A stretch of 41,750 nt of DNA from Acidobacteriota bacterium (GCA_004298115.1 SCRJ01000093.1:1-41750); one strand, 5' to 3'. Positions 23,923 through 32,075 are shown, counted from the stretch's first letter. A program made the numbers and translations. Notes: generated by a model from the sequence alone, not told the origin.

Positions 23923-25593
23923 GTGTCTCACGAAAACGTTGTGGTGAGCTTCGCCGGTGAGCGGCGCCAGGTGGTCAGCGGTACGACCGTCGAGCAGTTC
24001 CTGGCGCAGTTCTTCGGCAAGATCCCCGACGACGTCCTCGCCTGCCTGGTGAACCGGCGCCTGGTGGCGCTCGATTTCCCGCTGCGCGGCTTCCAGGTCG
24101 CGCTCGAGGCGGTTCGCGTCTCCTCCCGCCAGGGCGAGGCGGTCGCCCGCCAGAGCGCCAGCTTCGTCCTGCTCGAAGCGGCGCGCGACCTCTACCCCGA
24201 GGCCCGGCTGGCCGTCGGTCAATCGCTGGGCGGCGGCTACTTCTTCACCTGGCAGGCGAGCACCCCGCTCACCCCCCAGGTGGTGGCGTCGCTCGAGCGC
24301 CGGATGCGGGAGATCTGCGCCGAGGACCGGCGTTTCGAGCGCCGGAGCGCAACGATCGAGGAAGCCGAGGCGATCTTCCGCGCCAGCAGCGACCAGTCGA
24401 AGCTGGCGCTGCTCGCCACCCACCGTTCCTCGACCGTGGCGCTGGTGAGCTGCGGCGCGTTCGTGGACATCGCGCACGGCACGGTCGCGCCCTCGACCGG
24501 GCGGGTGCGGGGGTTCGGGCTGGTGCCGTACGAGAGCGGCATGCTGTTGCGGTTCGGCCGCAACGGCGACCCGGCGCATCTGCCGCCGCTGCAACCGCAA
24601 CCCAAGCTTTTCGCCGCCTACCGCGAGACGCGGAGGTGGAACGAGGTGCTGGGCGTCGCCAACGTCGGGTCGCTGAACCGGATGTGCCTGTCGGGGGAGA
24701 TCTCCGACCTGATCCGCATCGCCGAGGGGTTTCAGGAGAAGAAGATCGCGGCGATCGCCGACGCCATCGCGTCGCAGGCCCAGCGCGTGCGGCTCGTGCT
24801 GGTCGCGGGACCCTCGTCCTCGGGCAAGACCACGTTCATCCGCCGGCTCGGGATCCAGCTCCGCGTCAACGGCATCGAGCCGGTGGGCCTCTCCCTCGAC
24901 AACTACTTCGTGGACCGCGACCGGACCCCCCTCGGCGAGGACGGCCAGCCGGACTACGAGGCGCTGGAGGCGCTCGACCTCGAGCTCTTCAACACCCACC
25001 TGGCGGCGCTGCTGCGCGGCGGGGAGGTCGAGATGCCGCGCTACGACTTCGTGCACGGCCGGCGCTCCGAGCCCGACCGCTGGACGCGTCACCACCTCTC
25101 CCCGAGCCAGGTCCTGCTCGTCGAGGGGATCCACGGGCTCAACCACCGCCTGACGACATCCGTCCCCGAGGCGGCGAAGTTCCGCGTGTTCATCTCGGCG
25201 CTCACCCAGCTCACGCTCGACGACCACAACCGCATCTTCACCTCCGACGCGCGCCTGTTGCGCCGCATCGTGCGCGACCGCCTCTTCCGCGGCCACCCGG
25301 CGACGCGCACGCTCGAGATGTGGGACAACGTGCGGCGCGGCGAGGCGCGCGGCATCTTTCCCTTCCAGGAGGAGGCCGACGTCATCTTCAACTCGGCGCT
25401 GGTGTACGAGCCCGCCGTGCTGCGGGTCTGGGCCGAACGCTTCCTGCTCGAAGTGCCGCGCGAGCACCCCGCCTACACCGAGGCGTACCGCCTGCTCAAG
25501 TTCCTCTCCTGGTTCGTGCCGGTAACGGAAAAGGGCGTGCCACAGATATCGCTGCTGCGGGAGTTCATCGGCGGCTCCGCCTTCCAGGAGTAA
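23923..25593 (+). CDS. TGS / degenerate ThrRS-editing-like / uridine-kinase-like fusion protein
   Basis: A protein of about 556 residues with three parts. Residues 1-65 resemble a TGS domain. Residues about 70-230 resemble the second additional (editing) domain of threonyl-tRNA synthetase: 'RQSASFVLLEAARDLYPEARLAVG' aligns with RHSxAHxLxxAxxxLYPxAxxxxG, and 'FVDIAHGTVAPSTG' with FxDLCRGPHVPxTG. The ThrRS zinc/editing residues are all replaced here (HxxxH is Q77/F81; Cys and His are A184/V188), so the domain is not expected to edit. The C-terminal half is a P-loop kinase of the uridine kinase/phosphoribulokinase family: Walker A 'GPSSSGKTT' at 296-304, 'LSLDNYFVDRDRTPLGEDGQPDYEALEALD' and 'LLVEGIHGL'. 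Such fusions are known in other bacteria; the substrate is not clear to me. The GTG start has GGAGG 5 nt upstream. Confidence 0.88.
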   Translation: MSHENVVVSFAGERRQVVSGTTVEQFLAQFFGKIPDDVLACLVNRRLVALDFPLRGFQVALEAVRVSSRQGEAVARQSASFVLLEAARDLYPEARLAVGQSLGGGYFFTWQASTPLTPQVVASLERRMREICAEDRRFERRSATIEEAEAIFRASSDQSKLALLATHRSSTVALVSCGAFVDIAHGTVAPSTGRVRGFGLVPYESGMLLRFGRNGDPAHLPPLQPQPKLFAAYRETRRWNEVLGVANVGSLNRMCLSGEISDLIRIAEGFQEKKIAAIADAIASQAQRVRLVLVAGPSSSGKTTFIRRLGIQLRVNGIEPVGLSLDNYFVDRDRTPLGEDGQPDYEALEALDLELFNTHLAALLRGGEVEMPRYDFVHGRRSEPDRWTRHHLSPSQVLLVEGIHGLNHRLTTSVPEAAKFRVFISALTQLTLDDHNRIFTSDARLLRRIVRDRLFRGHPATRTLEMWDNVRRGEARGIFPFQEEADVIFNSALVYEPAVLRVWAERFLLEVPREHPAYTEAYRLLKFLSWFVPVTEKGVPQISLLREFIGGSAFQE

Positions 25594-25599
25594 GGCGCC

Positions 25600-25897
25600 G
25601 CCGGCGTCGGACCTCTCGCTGCGTTGCGCTCGCCCCGCTCGCATCCTCACGTAGCCTCCGGCTACGCTCCGGTGCGGCGGGGTTCGCGCGCCTTGCGATA
25701 GGCCCAACGGCGGCGGCGCGGCTACACGCCCCAAGCTGCGACGCCCTGCGATCGGCATGGTCGTTGCTAATGTGGGGCGCGACCGCCGGGCGCGCTTCTT
25801 CGTCTTCGAGGGAGGCGGTCGAGGCGGCGCGGCCTGCGGCCGGCGCCGCCGGCCCGGACCACGGATCCCGGACCACGGACCACTGACCACTGACCAC
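25600..25897 (+). repeat. Dispersed intergenic repeat, copy C, with heptamer array
   Basis: This fills the 315-bp gene-free stretch between the kinase gene and pncA. It opens with the 31-bp block identical to copy B (25600-25630). A 7-bp hairpin (CGTAGCC-TCC-GGCTACG, 25650-25666) follows, then CGGCTACACGCCCCAAG, TAATGTGGGGCGCG and a CCGCCGGGCGCGC palindrome shared with copy A. Next come CTTCGAGGGAGG and GCGGCCTGCGGCCGGCGC shared with copy B. It ends in six 7-bp units (GGACCAC, GGATCCC, GGACCAC, GGACCAC, TGACCAC, TGACCAC; 25856-25897). It is the most complete of the three copies. Confidence 0.78.
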
Positions 25898-25908
25898 GTC
25901 TTTGGTTC

Positions 25909-26523
25909 CTACGGGAGGTCGTCGCGAAGCACGACCCCGAGGCTTCGCAGCTCCGCCAACGTGCGCTCCAGGTGCCCGGGCGGGGCGCCGACCGCCCGGG
26001 TGGCGGGGAGCCAGATCTCGGCGGCGAACCCCATCTCGACCGCGTCGCGCGCCGAGGCCGCGGCGCAGTAGTCGGTGGCGAGGCCGACGATCACGACGTG
26101 CGCGACGGCGAGCTCGCGCAGCAGGCCGGCGAGTCCGGTCGGATGCTCGCGGTGGTTGTCGCGAAACGCGGAGTAGCTGTCCACGCGGGGGTCCGTCCCC
26201 TTGCGGACGATCGCCCGGACCGGGCGGAGGTCGAGCCCGGCGTGAATCTCGGCGCCCGGCGTTCCCGCCACGCAGTGATCCGGCCACAGGACCTGCCGGA
26301 TGCCGTCCAGCTCGATGACCTCGAGCGGCTTCGTGCCCGGGTGCGACGATGCGAACGAGGCGTGCCCCGGGGGGTGCCAGTCCTGGGTCGCGACCACGAT
26401 CGGGAAACGCGGCGTCAGCGCGTTGATCAGCGACACCACCTCGTCGCCGCCGCGCACGGCGAGGGCGCCCGCGGGACAGAAGTCGTACTGCACGTCGACG
26501 ACGATGAGCGCTCGCTTCTCCAC
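25909..26523 (-). CDS. pncA: Nicotinamidase (isochorismatase family)
   Basis: A 204-residue protein that hydrolyses nicotinamide to nicotinate in NAD salvage. The catalytic triad is visible: Asp in 'IVVDVQYDFCPAGALAV', Lys in 'IVRKGTDP' and Cys in 'VGLATDYCAAASARDA'. The metal-binding motif is 'TQDWHPPGHASF' (D-x-H...H), followed by 'WPDHCVAGTPGAEI'. These point to nicotinamidase rather than other isochorismatase-like hydrolases. The start is a GTG at 26523 with GAGG 5 nt upstream; that Shine-Dalgarno overlaps the stop of the HU gene, so the two are translated from one mRNA. Confidence 0.93.
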   Translation of the reverse strand: MEKRALIVVDVQYDFCPAGALAVRGGDEVVSLINALTPRFPIVVATQDWHPPGHASFASSHPGTKPLEVIELDGIRQVLWPDHCVAGTPGAEIHAGLDLRPVRAIVRKGTDPRVDSYSAFRDNHREHPTGLAGLLRELAVAHVVIVGLATDYCAAASARDAVEMGFAAEIWLPATRAVGAPPGHLERTLAELRSLGVVLRDDLP

Positions 26524-26525
26524 GG

Positions 26526-26810
26526 CTACCTCTTCGCGTTCACGACGCCCTTGATCTCCTTGCCGGGACGGAAGCGCACCGTGCGCGACGCGCTCACCTT
26601 CACCGCCGCGCCGGTGCGGGGGTTGCGGACCTCGCGCGCCGGACGGTCCGAGGTGTAGAAACTGCCGAGCCCGGGGATCGCAACGCGCTCCCCGGCCTCG
26701 AGCCACTCCGCCATCGCGTCGATCATCACCTCGATGGCGCGTGCCGCGTGCGCCTTGGGCAACCCGGTCTCGAAGGCGATCCGCTCGACCAGCTCCGTCT
26801 TCCCTGCCAT
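26526..26810 (-). CDS. HU-family DNA-binding protein
   Basis: A 94-residue histone-like protein. The helical N-terminus is 'MAGKTELVERIAFETGLPKAHAARAIEVMIDAMAEWLEAGERVAIPGLGSF', with the IxGxGxF turn. The DNA-binding arm is 'REVRNPRTGAAVKVSASRTVRFRPGKEIKGVVN', with the RNPxTG signature and the intercalating Pro. It bends and compacts DNA. An IHF-like role cannot be separated from HU by sequence alone. A TACACT -10-like box lies 105-110 bp upstream on the minus strand (26915-26920). The stop is 2 bp before the pncA start. Confidence 0.95.
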   Translation of the reverse strand: MAGKTELVERIAFETGLPKAHAARAIEVMIDAMAEWLEAGERVAIPGLGSFYTSDRPAREVRNPRTGAAVKVSASRTVRFRPGKEIKGVVNAKR

Positions 26811-26943
26811 GCTCGTCCTCCCCCTGCCGACTGCCGGGCCGGGCCGCGACCGGCGGCAACGCCGCGGGGCGGTGAACCGAGCCCGCTCGAAGACCTTCCT
26901 GACCGGCCCGATCGAGTGTACGCCATGCTCCGCGCGCCGCCGC

Positions 26944-28206
26944 TCAGACCGGCCGGCGCAGCAGGTGCGCGGTGAAACCGTCGCCGCACGCTCCCGGCAC
27001 GATCACCGTCCCTCCGCTCGGGAGGTCGCGGCGCGGGAGTCCCGGTGGGAGCAGAGGGCCGACCGGGACCGTCGCGAGCGCCAGGCCGGCGAGCACGCCG
27101 GCGTTTTCCTCCGGCTCGAGCGAACAGGTGGCATAGAGCAGGAAGCCTCCCGGGGCCAGCAGCTCCGCCGCCGACTCGACGATCCGCTGCTGGGCCGCGG
27201 CGAGCGCGCCGAGGTCCGACTCGCGCAGCCGCCAGCGGATTTCGGGGTGGCGCCGCAGCGTGCCCGTTCCGGAGCACGGCGCGTCCACCAGCACGGCGTC
27301 ACAGCTCCCCGGCCGCAGCGGCGGCGCCGTCGCGTCCGCCACCGCCACCGCCGGCGCCGGGTCGGCCGCGGCCAGGTTCCGCTTCATCATGACGACGCGC
27401 CCGAGGTTGCGGTCGGCCGAGAGCAGGCGCGGATGCCGCCGCTCGCACGCGAGCACCAGGCTCTTCCCGCCGGGAGCGGCGGCGAGGTCCACCGTCGGGC
27501 CGGCGGCGGGCGGCAGCAGGCGCGCCACCGCGACCGCGCTCGGGTCGAGGGCGTACGCACGGCCGAGCCGCAACGCCGCCACGGCCGCCTCGGTCCCCGC
27601 CATCACGGTGACGACCCCGGCTACGGCGGCGTGGGGGGCGAGGAGGCACCCCGACGCCGCGAGTTCCTCGCACCGGCTCGCCGCCGCCAGCAGGCACAGC
27701 GGCGCCGGCTCCTGGTCCGCCGTCAGGGCGGCGAGGAGGTCGTCCTCGCCGAGCAGGCGCCGCCACCGCTCCACCAGCCACTCCGGGTGCGAGAAGCGGA
27801 CGGCGACGGGGGTTTCGCGGTCGCCCGGGTCGGGCCAGCGCTCGCCGGACGCGCGCCGCAGCACCGCGTTGACCAGGCCCGCCGCCCTCGGCGCCAGCCG
27901 CTTCGCGACCCGCACCGCCTCCGCCACCGCGACCGGCGCCGGCGTGCGCATCCGCAGGGCCTCGTACAGGCCGGCGCGCAGCACGGCCCGGACGGCGGGG
28001 TCGTGGTCGGCCACGGGCCGCTTCAGGTGGCGGAGGAGGAGGTGGTCGAGGGTGAGCTGCCAGCGCAGCACCCCGAGCACCAACTCGCGCTCGGCGGGAA
28101 CGGCGCCGCCGAGCAGGCGGGCGGCGTGCGCGCCGTCCGCGTCGACCCGCGCCAGCGCGGTCGCCGCCCGCAGGCGGGGGTCAGCGGAACCGTTCTCCGG
28201 GCGCAA
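26944..28206 (-). CDS. rsmB: 16S rRNA (cytosine-967 C5) methyltransferase
   Basis: A 420-residue protein. The N-terminal NusB-like RNA-binding domain (about 1-140) is followed by a Rossmann methyltransferase with 'VDLAAAPGGKSLVLAC' (SAM loop), 'AVLVDAPCSGTGTLRRHPEIRW' (motif IV with Cys) and 'GGFLLYATCSLEPEEN' (motif VI with the catalytic Cys). Both cysteines and the DAPC motif are those of m5C RNA methyltransferases, and the NusB fusion is specific to RsmB (Sun/Fmu). The start appears to be a TTG at 28206 with GGAGA 5 nt upstream, overlapping the 3' end of fmt by 26 nt; fmt-rsmB adjacency is widespread. There is no in-frame ATG nearby. Confidence 0.94.
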   Translation of the reverse strand: MRPENGSADPRLRAATALARVDADGAHAARLLGGAVPAERELVLGVLRWQLTLDHLLLRHLKRPVADHDPAVRAVLRAGLYEALRMRTPAPVAVAEAVRVAKRLAPRAAGLVNAVLRRASGERWPDPGDRETPVAVRFSHPEWLVERWRRLLGEDDLLAALTADQEPAPLCLLAAASRCEELAASGCLLAPHAAVAGVVTVMAGTEAAVAALRLGRAYALDPSAVAVARLLPPAAGPTVDLAAAPGGKSLVLACERRHPRLLSADRNLGRVVMMKRNLAAADPAPAVAVADATAPPLRPGSCDAVLVDAPCSGTGTLRRHPEIRWRLRESDLGALAAAQQRIVESAAELLAPGGFLLYATCSLEPEENAGVLAGLALATVPVGPLLPPGLPRRDLPSGGTVIVPGACGDGFTAHLLRRPV

Positions 28207-29116
28207 CCCGCTCTCCGATGATGAAGGCGTCGGCCGGCATGCGCCGCTTGCCCTCGCGCTGCACCTCGGTGAGCAGCGCGACCGTTCCTCCGCCGCAGCG
28301 CACCGCGATCCCGGCCGTCGAGACCGCGACGACCGTGCCCGGCGCCTCGTCGCCCGCCGGCGCCGCGGCGGCCTCGAGCCCGTGCACCTTCAGACGGGCG
28401 CCGCGGAAGTTCGTGAAGAGTCCCGGCCAGGGGTCGAACGCGCGGCAGCGGCACGCGAGCTCCCCGGCGCCCAGTTGCCAGTCGATGCGGCCGAGTTTGC
28501 GGTCGAGCTTGCCGGTCACCGTCGCGCGGCTCGGGTCCTGCGCCGTCGCGGTGAGCGTTCCGTCCGCCAGTTTGGCGAGCGTTTCCACGACCAGGTCCGC
28601 GCCCAGCGTCGCCAACCGGGCCTCGAGCTCCGGGGCGCGCTCCCGCGGTCCGATCGCGACCTCGCGCTGCAACAGGATCGGGCCCGTGTCCATCCCCTCG
28701 TCGAGGAGCATCGTCGTGACCCCGGTCGTCTCGTCGCCGGCGGCGATCGCCGACTCGATCGGCGACGGCCCGCGGTAACGCGGCAGCAGCGAAGGGTGCA
28801 GGTTGATGAAGCCGCGCCTGGGGACGCGCAGCACCCGCGGCGAGATCAACCTGCCGAACGCCACGACCACCGCGACCTCGGGCGCGAGCGCGCGCAACCG
28901 GGCGAGAAAGTCGTCCACGCCGAGCTTTTCGGGCTGCGCGAGCGGGAGGCCGAGGCGACGGGCGGCGGCGACCGCGGCCGGCGCAGTCATGTGCAGGTGG
29001 CGGCCGGAGGGCTGGTCGGGACGCGTGACCACGAGCAGCACCTCGTGCCGCGCCGCGACGATCGCCTCGAGCGTGGGGACCGCGAAGTCCGGGGTGCCGA
29101 AGAAAACGAGTCGCAC
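28181..29116 (-). CDS. fmt: Methionyl-tRNA formyltransferase
   Basis: A protein of about 311 residues that formylates initiator Met-tRNA with 10-formyl-THF. The start 'MRLVFFGTPDFAVPTLEAI' is diagnostic. The catalytic Asn/His/Asp set is seen in 'FINLHPSLLPRYRGPSPIESAI' and 'TGVTTMLLDEGMDTGPIL'. The C-terminal OB-like domain includes 'FDPWPGLFTNFRGARLKVHGLEA'. I chose the GTG at 29116, which gives the family N-terminus and has a TACACT box 6 nt upstream (leaderless); a GTG five codons upstream is possible. The usual neighbour def (peptide deformylase) is not adjacent here. It is followed by rsmB with overlap. Confidence 0.95.
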   Translation of the reverse strand: MRLVFFGTPDFAVPTLEAIVAARHEVLLVVTRPDQPSGRHLHMTAPAAVAAARRLGLPLAQPEKLGVDDFLARLRALAPEVAVVVAFGRLISPRVLRVPRRGFINLHPSLLPRYRGPSPIESAIAAGDETTGVTTMLLDEGMDTGPILLQREVAIGPRERAPELEARLATLGADLVVETLAKLADGTLTATAQDPSRATVTGKLDRKLGRIDWQLGAGELACRCRAFDPWPGLFTNFRGARLKVHGLEAAAAPAGDEAPGTVVAVSTAGIAVRCGGGTVALLTEVQREGKRRMPADAFIIGERVAPGERFR

Positions 29117-29122
29117 ACCCAG

Positions 29123-29128
29123 AGTGTA
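29123..29128 (-). promoter_or_regulatory. Candidate -10 box (TACACT) for fmt, leaderless spacing
   Basis: TACACT on the minus strand ends 6 nt before the GTG at 29116. There is no Shine-Dalgarno and no -35 consensus. Confidence 0.4.
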
Positions 29129-29256
29129 CACGGTCGGGAGCCGCGTCCTCCGCCGCGCGCGCGGCCGGAGGCGGTTCGTGTACGCTGTTCGCCGCGGCCG
29201 GCGGTCCGCGCGGAATTCGCGCGGCGGTGCGGTCGGTTGCCCCGCGAGGAGGTGCC

Positions 29257-30459
29257 ATGGCGTCCCCCCGCCGCACGCTGACGACCCTGTTCCTGATCGT
29301 GTTCGCCGACCTCGTCGGCTTCGGGATCGTCATCCCGCTCCTGCCGCTCTACGCGGAGCACTTCCACCCGACGCCGTGGGAGTTCGGCCTGCTCATGGCG
29401 TCGTACTCGGCGATGCAGTTCGTGTTCTCGCCGCTGCTCGGCCGCCTCTCCGACCGCGTCGGCCGGCGGCCGGTGCTGCTGATCTCGCTGCTCGGCTCGG
29501 TGGGCGGCTCGGTGCTCTTCGCCCTCTCCCACTCCCTGGGGTGGCTGTTCGCCTCGCGGCTGCTGGCGGGCGGCTGCGGCGGCAACATCGCCACGGCCCA
29601 GGCGGTGATCGCCGACACCACGCCCCCAGAGAAGCGGGCGCACGGGATGGGCATGATCGGCGCGGCGTTCGGGCTCGGTTTCATCGCCGGCCCCGCCATG
29701 GCGGGGCTCCTCGCGCCGATCGGCATGGGCGCGCCCGGGTGGGCCGCCGCGGCGTGCTCGTCCGCCGCCTGGGTGATGACGCTCCTGTTCCTGCCCGAAA
29801 CGCGCCCGCGCACCACGGCATCCGCGCCCGCCGCCCCCGCTTCCGGCTTCTCGCGCCTGGCGTTCGCCCTCGACCACCGCGAGCTCGCTCCGCTGCTGGC
29901 GATCGGCTTCTTCGTCGTCACCGGCTTCGCGGCGTTCGAGGTCACGTTCGCGCAGTTCCTCCACGACCGTCTCGCCCTCCCCCACTCCGGCGTGAGCTTC
30001 CTGTTCGTCTACGTCGGCGTGCTCGCCGCCACTGTCCAGGGTGGCCTGGTCGGGCGCGCGTCGCGCAGGTTCGGCGAACGTGCGTTGTTGCTCACCGGGC
30101 TGGTGGCGACCGCCGCGGGGCTCGTGCTGCTCGCGACCGCCCATCGGCTCGGCGCCGTCCTCGCGGTCCTGCCGCTGGTCGCGCTCGGGTCTGGCTTCGT
30201 GATGCCCTCGCTGTCGTCTCTGGTGTCGAAGAGCGCCCACGCCGACGAGCAGGGTGCGGCGCTCGGCGCGTTCCAGGGCCTCGGGTCGCTGGCCCGAGTC
30301 GTCGGGCCGTTTTCCGCCGAGCTGGCGCTCGGCGCGTGGGGGGTCGCGGCGCCCCAGCTGGGCGCGGCGGCACTGGCCGTGGCGGCGGCCGTGGGGGGGT
30401 CGATGTTGCTCCGGCGGCGTCCCGAACCGGTCGCGCCGAACCCGGAGGCGCTCAGCTAG
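29257..30459 (+). CDS. MFS transporter, TetA-like drug exporter family
   Basis: A protein of about 400 residues with 12 predicted membrane helices. The N-terminus 'TLFLIVFADLVGFGIVIPLLPLYAEHF' and the loop 2-3 motif A 'LGRLSDRVGRRPVLLISLLGSVGG' match the DHA1 drug:H+ antiporter group near TetA. 'GMIGAAFGLGFIAGPAMAGLL' in helix 5 carries the antiporter-type G-x-x-x-G-P-x-x-G motif C. Substrate unknown; tetracycline specificity should not be assumed. The ATG at 29257 has GAGGAGG 5 nt upstream. It is the first gene of a plus-strand run, 19 bp before the DUF3187 gene, and diverges from fmt. Confidence 0.9.
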   Translation: MASPRRTLTTLFLIVFADLVGFGIVIPLLPLYAEHFHPTPWEFGLLMASYSAMQFVFSPLLGRLSDRVGRRPVLLISLLGSVGGSVLFALSHSLGWLFASRLLAGGCGGNIATAQAVIADTTPPEKRAHGMGMIGAAFGLGFIAGPAMAGLLAPIGMGAPGWAAAACSSAAWVMTLLFLPETRPRTTASAPAAPASGFSRLAFALDHRELAPLLAIGFFVVTGFAAFEVTFAQFLHDRLALPHSGVSFLFVYVGVLAATVQGGLVGRASRRFGERALLLTGLVATAAGLVLLATAHRLGAVLAVLPLVALGSGFVMPSLSSLVSKSAHADEQGAALGAFQGLGSLARVVGPFSAELALGAWGVAAPQLGAAALAVAAAVGGSMLLRRRPEPVAPNPEALS

Positions 30460-30478
30460 AATTGCGGCGGAGGACCGC

Positions 30479-31510
30479 ATGACACGAGCACCGTGGGTGA
30501 CGGCGGCGGTGTTGCTCGTGGCCCGGCTCGCCGCGGGCCAGGTCGCGTCCGACTGGGCGGAGAGCCCCGCGGTCGGACTCGGGCCCTTGGAGCTTCGTTC
30601 CGAGTCGCCGCTGTCCATCCTGCGGCTGACGCCCACGCCCAGGACGCCCCGGACGCTGGACCAGGGCCAGTGGCGAGTCGAGTTCCTGACGAGCTGGAAC
30701 AACTACTTCGACTACGAGCCGCAGCTCTACACCATCGACGCGGAGGCGCTGCGCTTCACGACGAGCGCGGCGTACGGGGTGACCCCCCGCCTCGAGCTGG
30801 CGGTCGCCGTGCCGGTCTCGTACCGCGGCGGCGGGATCATGGACCGCTTCATCGAGAACTTCGAGGGGCTGCTCCACGTCGCCAACCAGGACCGCAAGCG
30901 CTTCCCGCGCAACCGTTACCTGGTGCAGATCCACGGTCCGGGCGGGCGCACCTTCGAGCTGACCGGGCGCGACGCCGGTTGGGGGATCGAGGATACGACC
31001 GTCGGCGCGCGCTACCAGCTCGCCCCGGGGACGGCGACGACGCCGGCGGTGATGGGTCTCCTCACGGTCAAGATCCCCACCGGCCGCGCGTCCTCCCTGT
31101 TCTCGAGCGGCGGGTACGACGTGGCCGCCGGCGTCTCCGCCGGGCAGCGCCTCGGACGCCGCTTCAACCTGTACGGCTCGCTGGTGGCGATGCACTACGC
31201 CGCGACCGACATGGTCGGGGTCAGGTTGAAGCCGAACCAGCTCTCGCTTTTCGCCGGCGTCGAGTACCGGCGCTCGCCGCGCATGTCGTGGCTGCTGCAG
31301 GCGCTCGTGACCTCCCCGGGGGCGGAGCACTTCGGCGGCTTCTCGAAGAACACCTACGAGATCACGGTCGGGCTGAAGCGCGTCCTCGGCCCGCACGTGC
31401 TCCTGGAAGCGTCCCTGCTCGAGAACCTCTTCATCTTCGACAACAGCCCCGACGTGGGCTTCCACGTCGGCCTGGTGTGGCGCTCCGCCCGGCCGCGGCC
31501 CAGGGCATGA
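30479..31510 (+). CDS. DUF3187-like outer-membrane protein
   Basis: A 343-residue protein with a signal peptide ('APWVTAAVLLVARLAAGQ'). The mature part has alternating beta-strand patterns with 'LDQGQWRVEFLTSWNNYFDYEPQLYTIDAEALRFTTSAAYGVTPRLELAVAVPVSYRGGGIMDRFIENFE', then 'GIEDTTVGARYQLAPG', 'LTVKIPTGRASSLFSSGGYDVAAGVSAGQRLGRRFNLYGSL', and ends in strands with 'VGFHVGLVWR'. This matches DUF3187, predicted beta-barrel or outer-membrane proteins without known function. The ATG at 30479 has GGAGG 6 nt upstream. The short gap to the MFS gene suggests co-transcription. Confidence 0.82.
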   Translation: MTRAPWVTAAVLLVARLAAGQVASDWAESPAVGLGPLELRSESPLSILRLTPTPRTPRTLDQGQWRVEFLTSWNNYFDYEPQLYTIDAEALRFTTSAAYGVTPRLELAVAVPVSYRGGGIMDRFIENFEGLLHVANQDRKRFPRNRYLVQIHGPGGRTFELTGRDAGWGIEDTTVGARYQLAPGTATTPAVMGLLTVKIPTGRASSLFSSGGYDVAAGVSAGQRLGRRFNLYGSLVAMHYAATDMVGVRLKPNQLSLFAGVEYRRSPRMSWLLQALVTSPGAEHFGGFSKNTYEITVGLKRVLGPHVLLEASLLENLFIFDNSPDVGFHVGLVWRSARPRPRA

Positions 31511-31555
31511 CCGGGGCGGCCCCCGGCCGGGCCGCGGCGAGCGCAGGAGGAAGGC

Positions 31556-32023
31556 ATGGCTGAACAGAGTTGCGAGTTTCCGCTCTCCAACGCGAGCGAC
31601 GCCGAGGTCGCCGCGATCCTGGCAACGGCCCGCACGATCGCGGTGGTCGGCCTCTCCGACAAGCCCGACCGCGAGTCGAACGTGGTCGCCGCCTACCTGC
31701 AGCGGCAGGGGTACCGCATCGTCCCGGTGAACCCCGCCGTGCGCGAGGTCCTGGGCGAGCGCAGCTACCCGGAGCTCGCCGCGATCCCGCCGGACGTCGC
31801 GATCGACGTCGTGGACGTCTTCCGCAAGCCGGAGTTCATCCCGGCGGTCGTCGACGACGCCATCGCCCGCGGCGCCCGGGCGGTCTGGATGCAGCTCGGT
31901 CTCGCGCACAACGCCGCCGCCGAGAAGGCGCGCGCGGCCGGACTGACGGTGGTCATGGACCGCTGCATCAAGGTCGAGCACGCGCGCTGGGCCGCGGCGG
32001 GAGGCGCCCGGCGCCAGGCGTGA
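31556..32023 (+). CDS. CoA-binding domain protein (YccU-like)
   Basis: A 155-residue single Rossmann domain with 'ILATARTIAVVGLSDKPDRESNVVAAYLQRQGYRIVPVNPAVREVLGERSYPELAAIP' and 'IDVVDVFRKPEFIPAVVDDAIARGARAVWMQLGLAHNAAAEKARAAGLTVVMDRCIKVEH'. This is the CoA_binding_2/YccU family, related to the CoA-binding domain of succinyl-CoA synthetase. 'MDRCIKVEH' near the C-terminus is strongly conserved in the family. Physiological role unknown. The ATG has a GGAGGAAGG Shine-Dalgarno. It is 45 bp after the DUF3187 gene and precedes infC's own promoter. Confidence 0.92.
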   Translation: MAEQSCEFPLSNASDAEVAAILATARTIAVVGLSDKPDRESNVVAAYLQRQGYRIVPVNPAVREVLGERSYPELAAIPPDVAIDVVDVFRKPEFIPAVVDDAIARGARAVWMQLGLAHNAAAEKARAAGLTVVMDRCIKVEHARWAAAGGARRQA

Positions 32024-32066
32024 GGCCACGGGCGGCCGACGCGCGGCGGCGCCGCTCACGCCGCTT

Positions 32067-32075
32067 TGCTATACT
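32067..32075 (+). promoter_or_regulatory. Extended -10 promoter of infC
   Basis: TGCTATACT is an extended -10 box (TGnTATACT), with the -10 hexamer at 32070-32075. There is no -35 consensus, as expected for extended -10 promoters. The predicted transcript start, about 32082, leaves a leader of about 60 nt before the AUC start codon at 32142. Confidence 0.65.

Noticed and set aside
25856-25897. Heptamer arrays as a CRISPR array
   Set aside because: The units are 7 bp, directly abutting, with no spacers and no cas genes nearby.
29257-30459. Tetracycline-resistance determinant tetA
   Set aside because: It belongs to the same MFS subfamily, but the sequence alone does not establish tetracycline export. 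It is left as a TetA-like MFS exporter.
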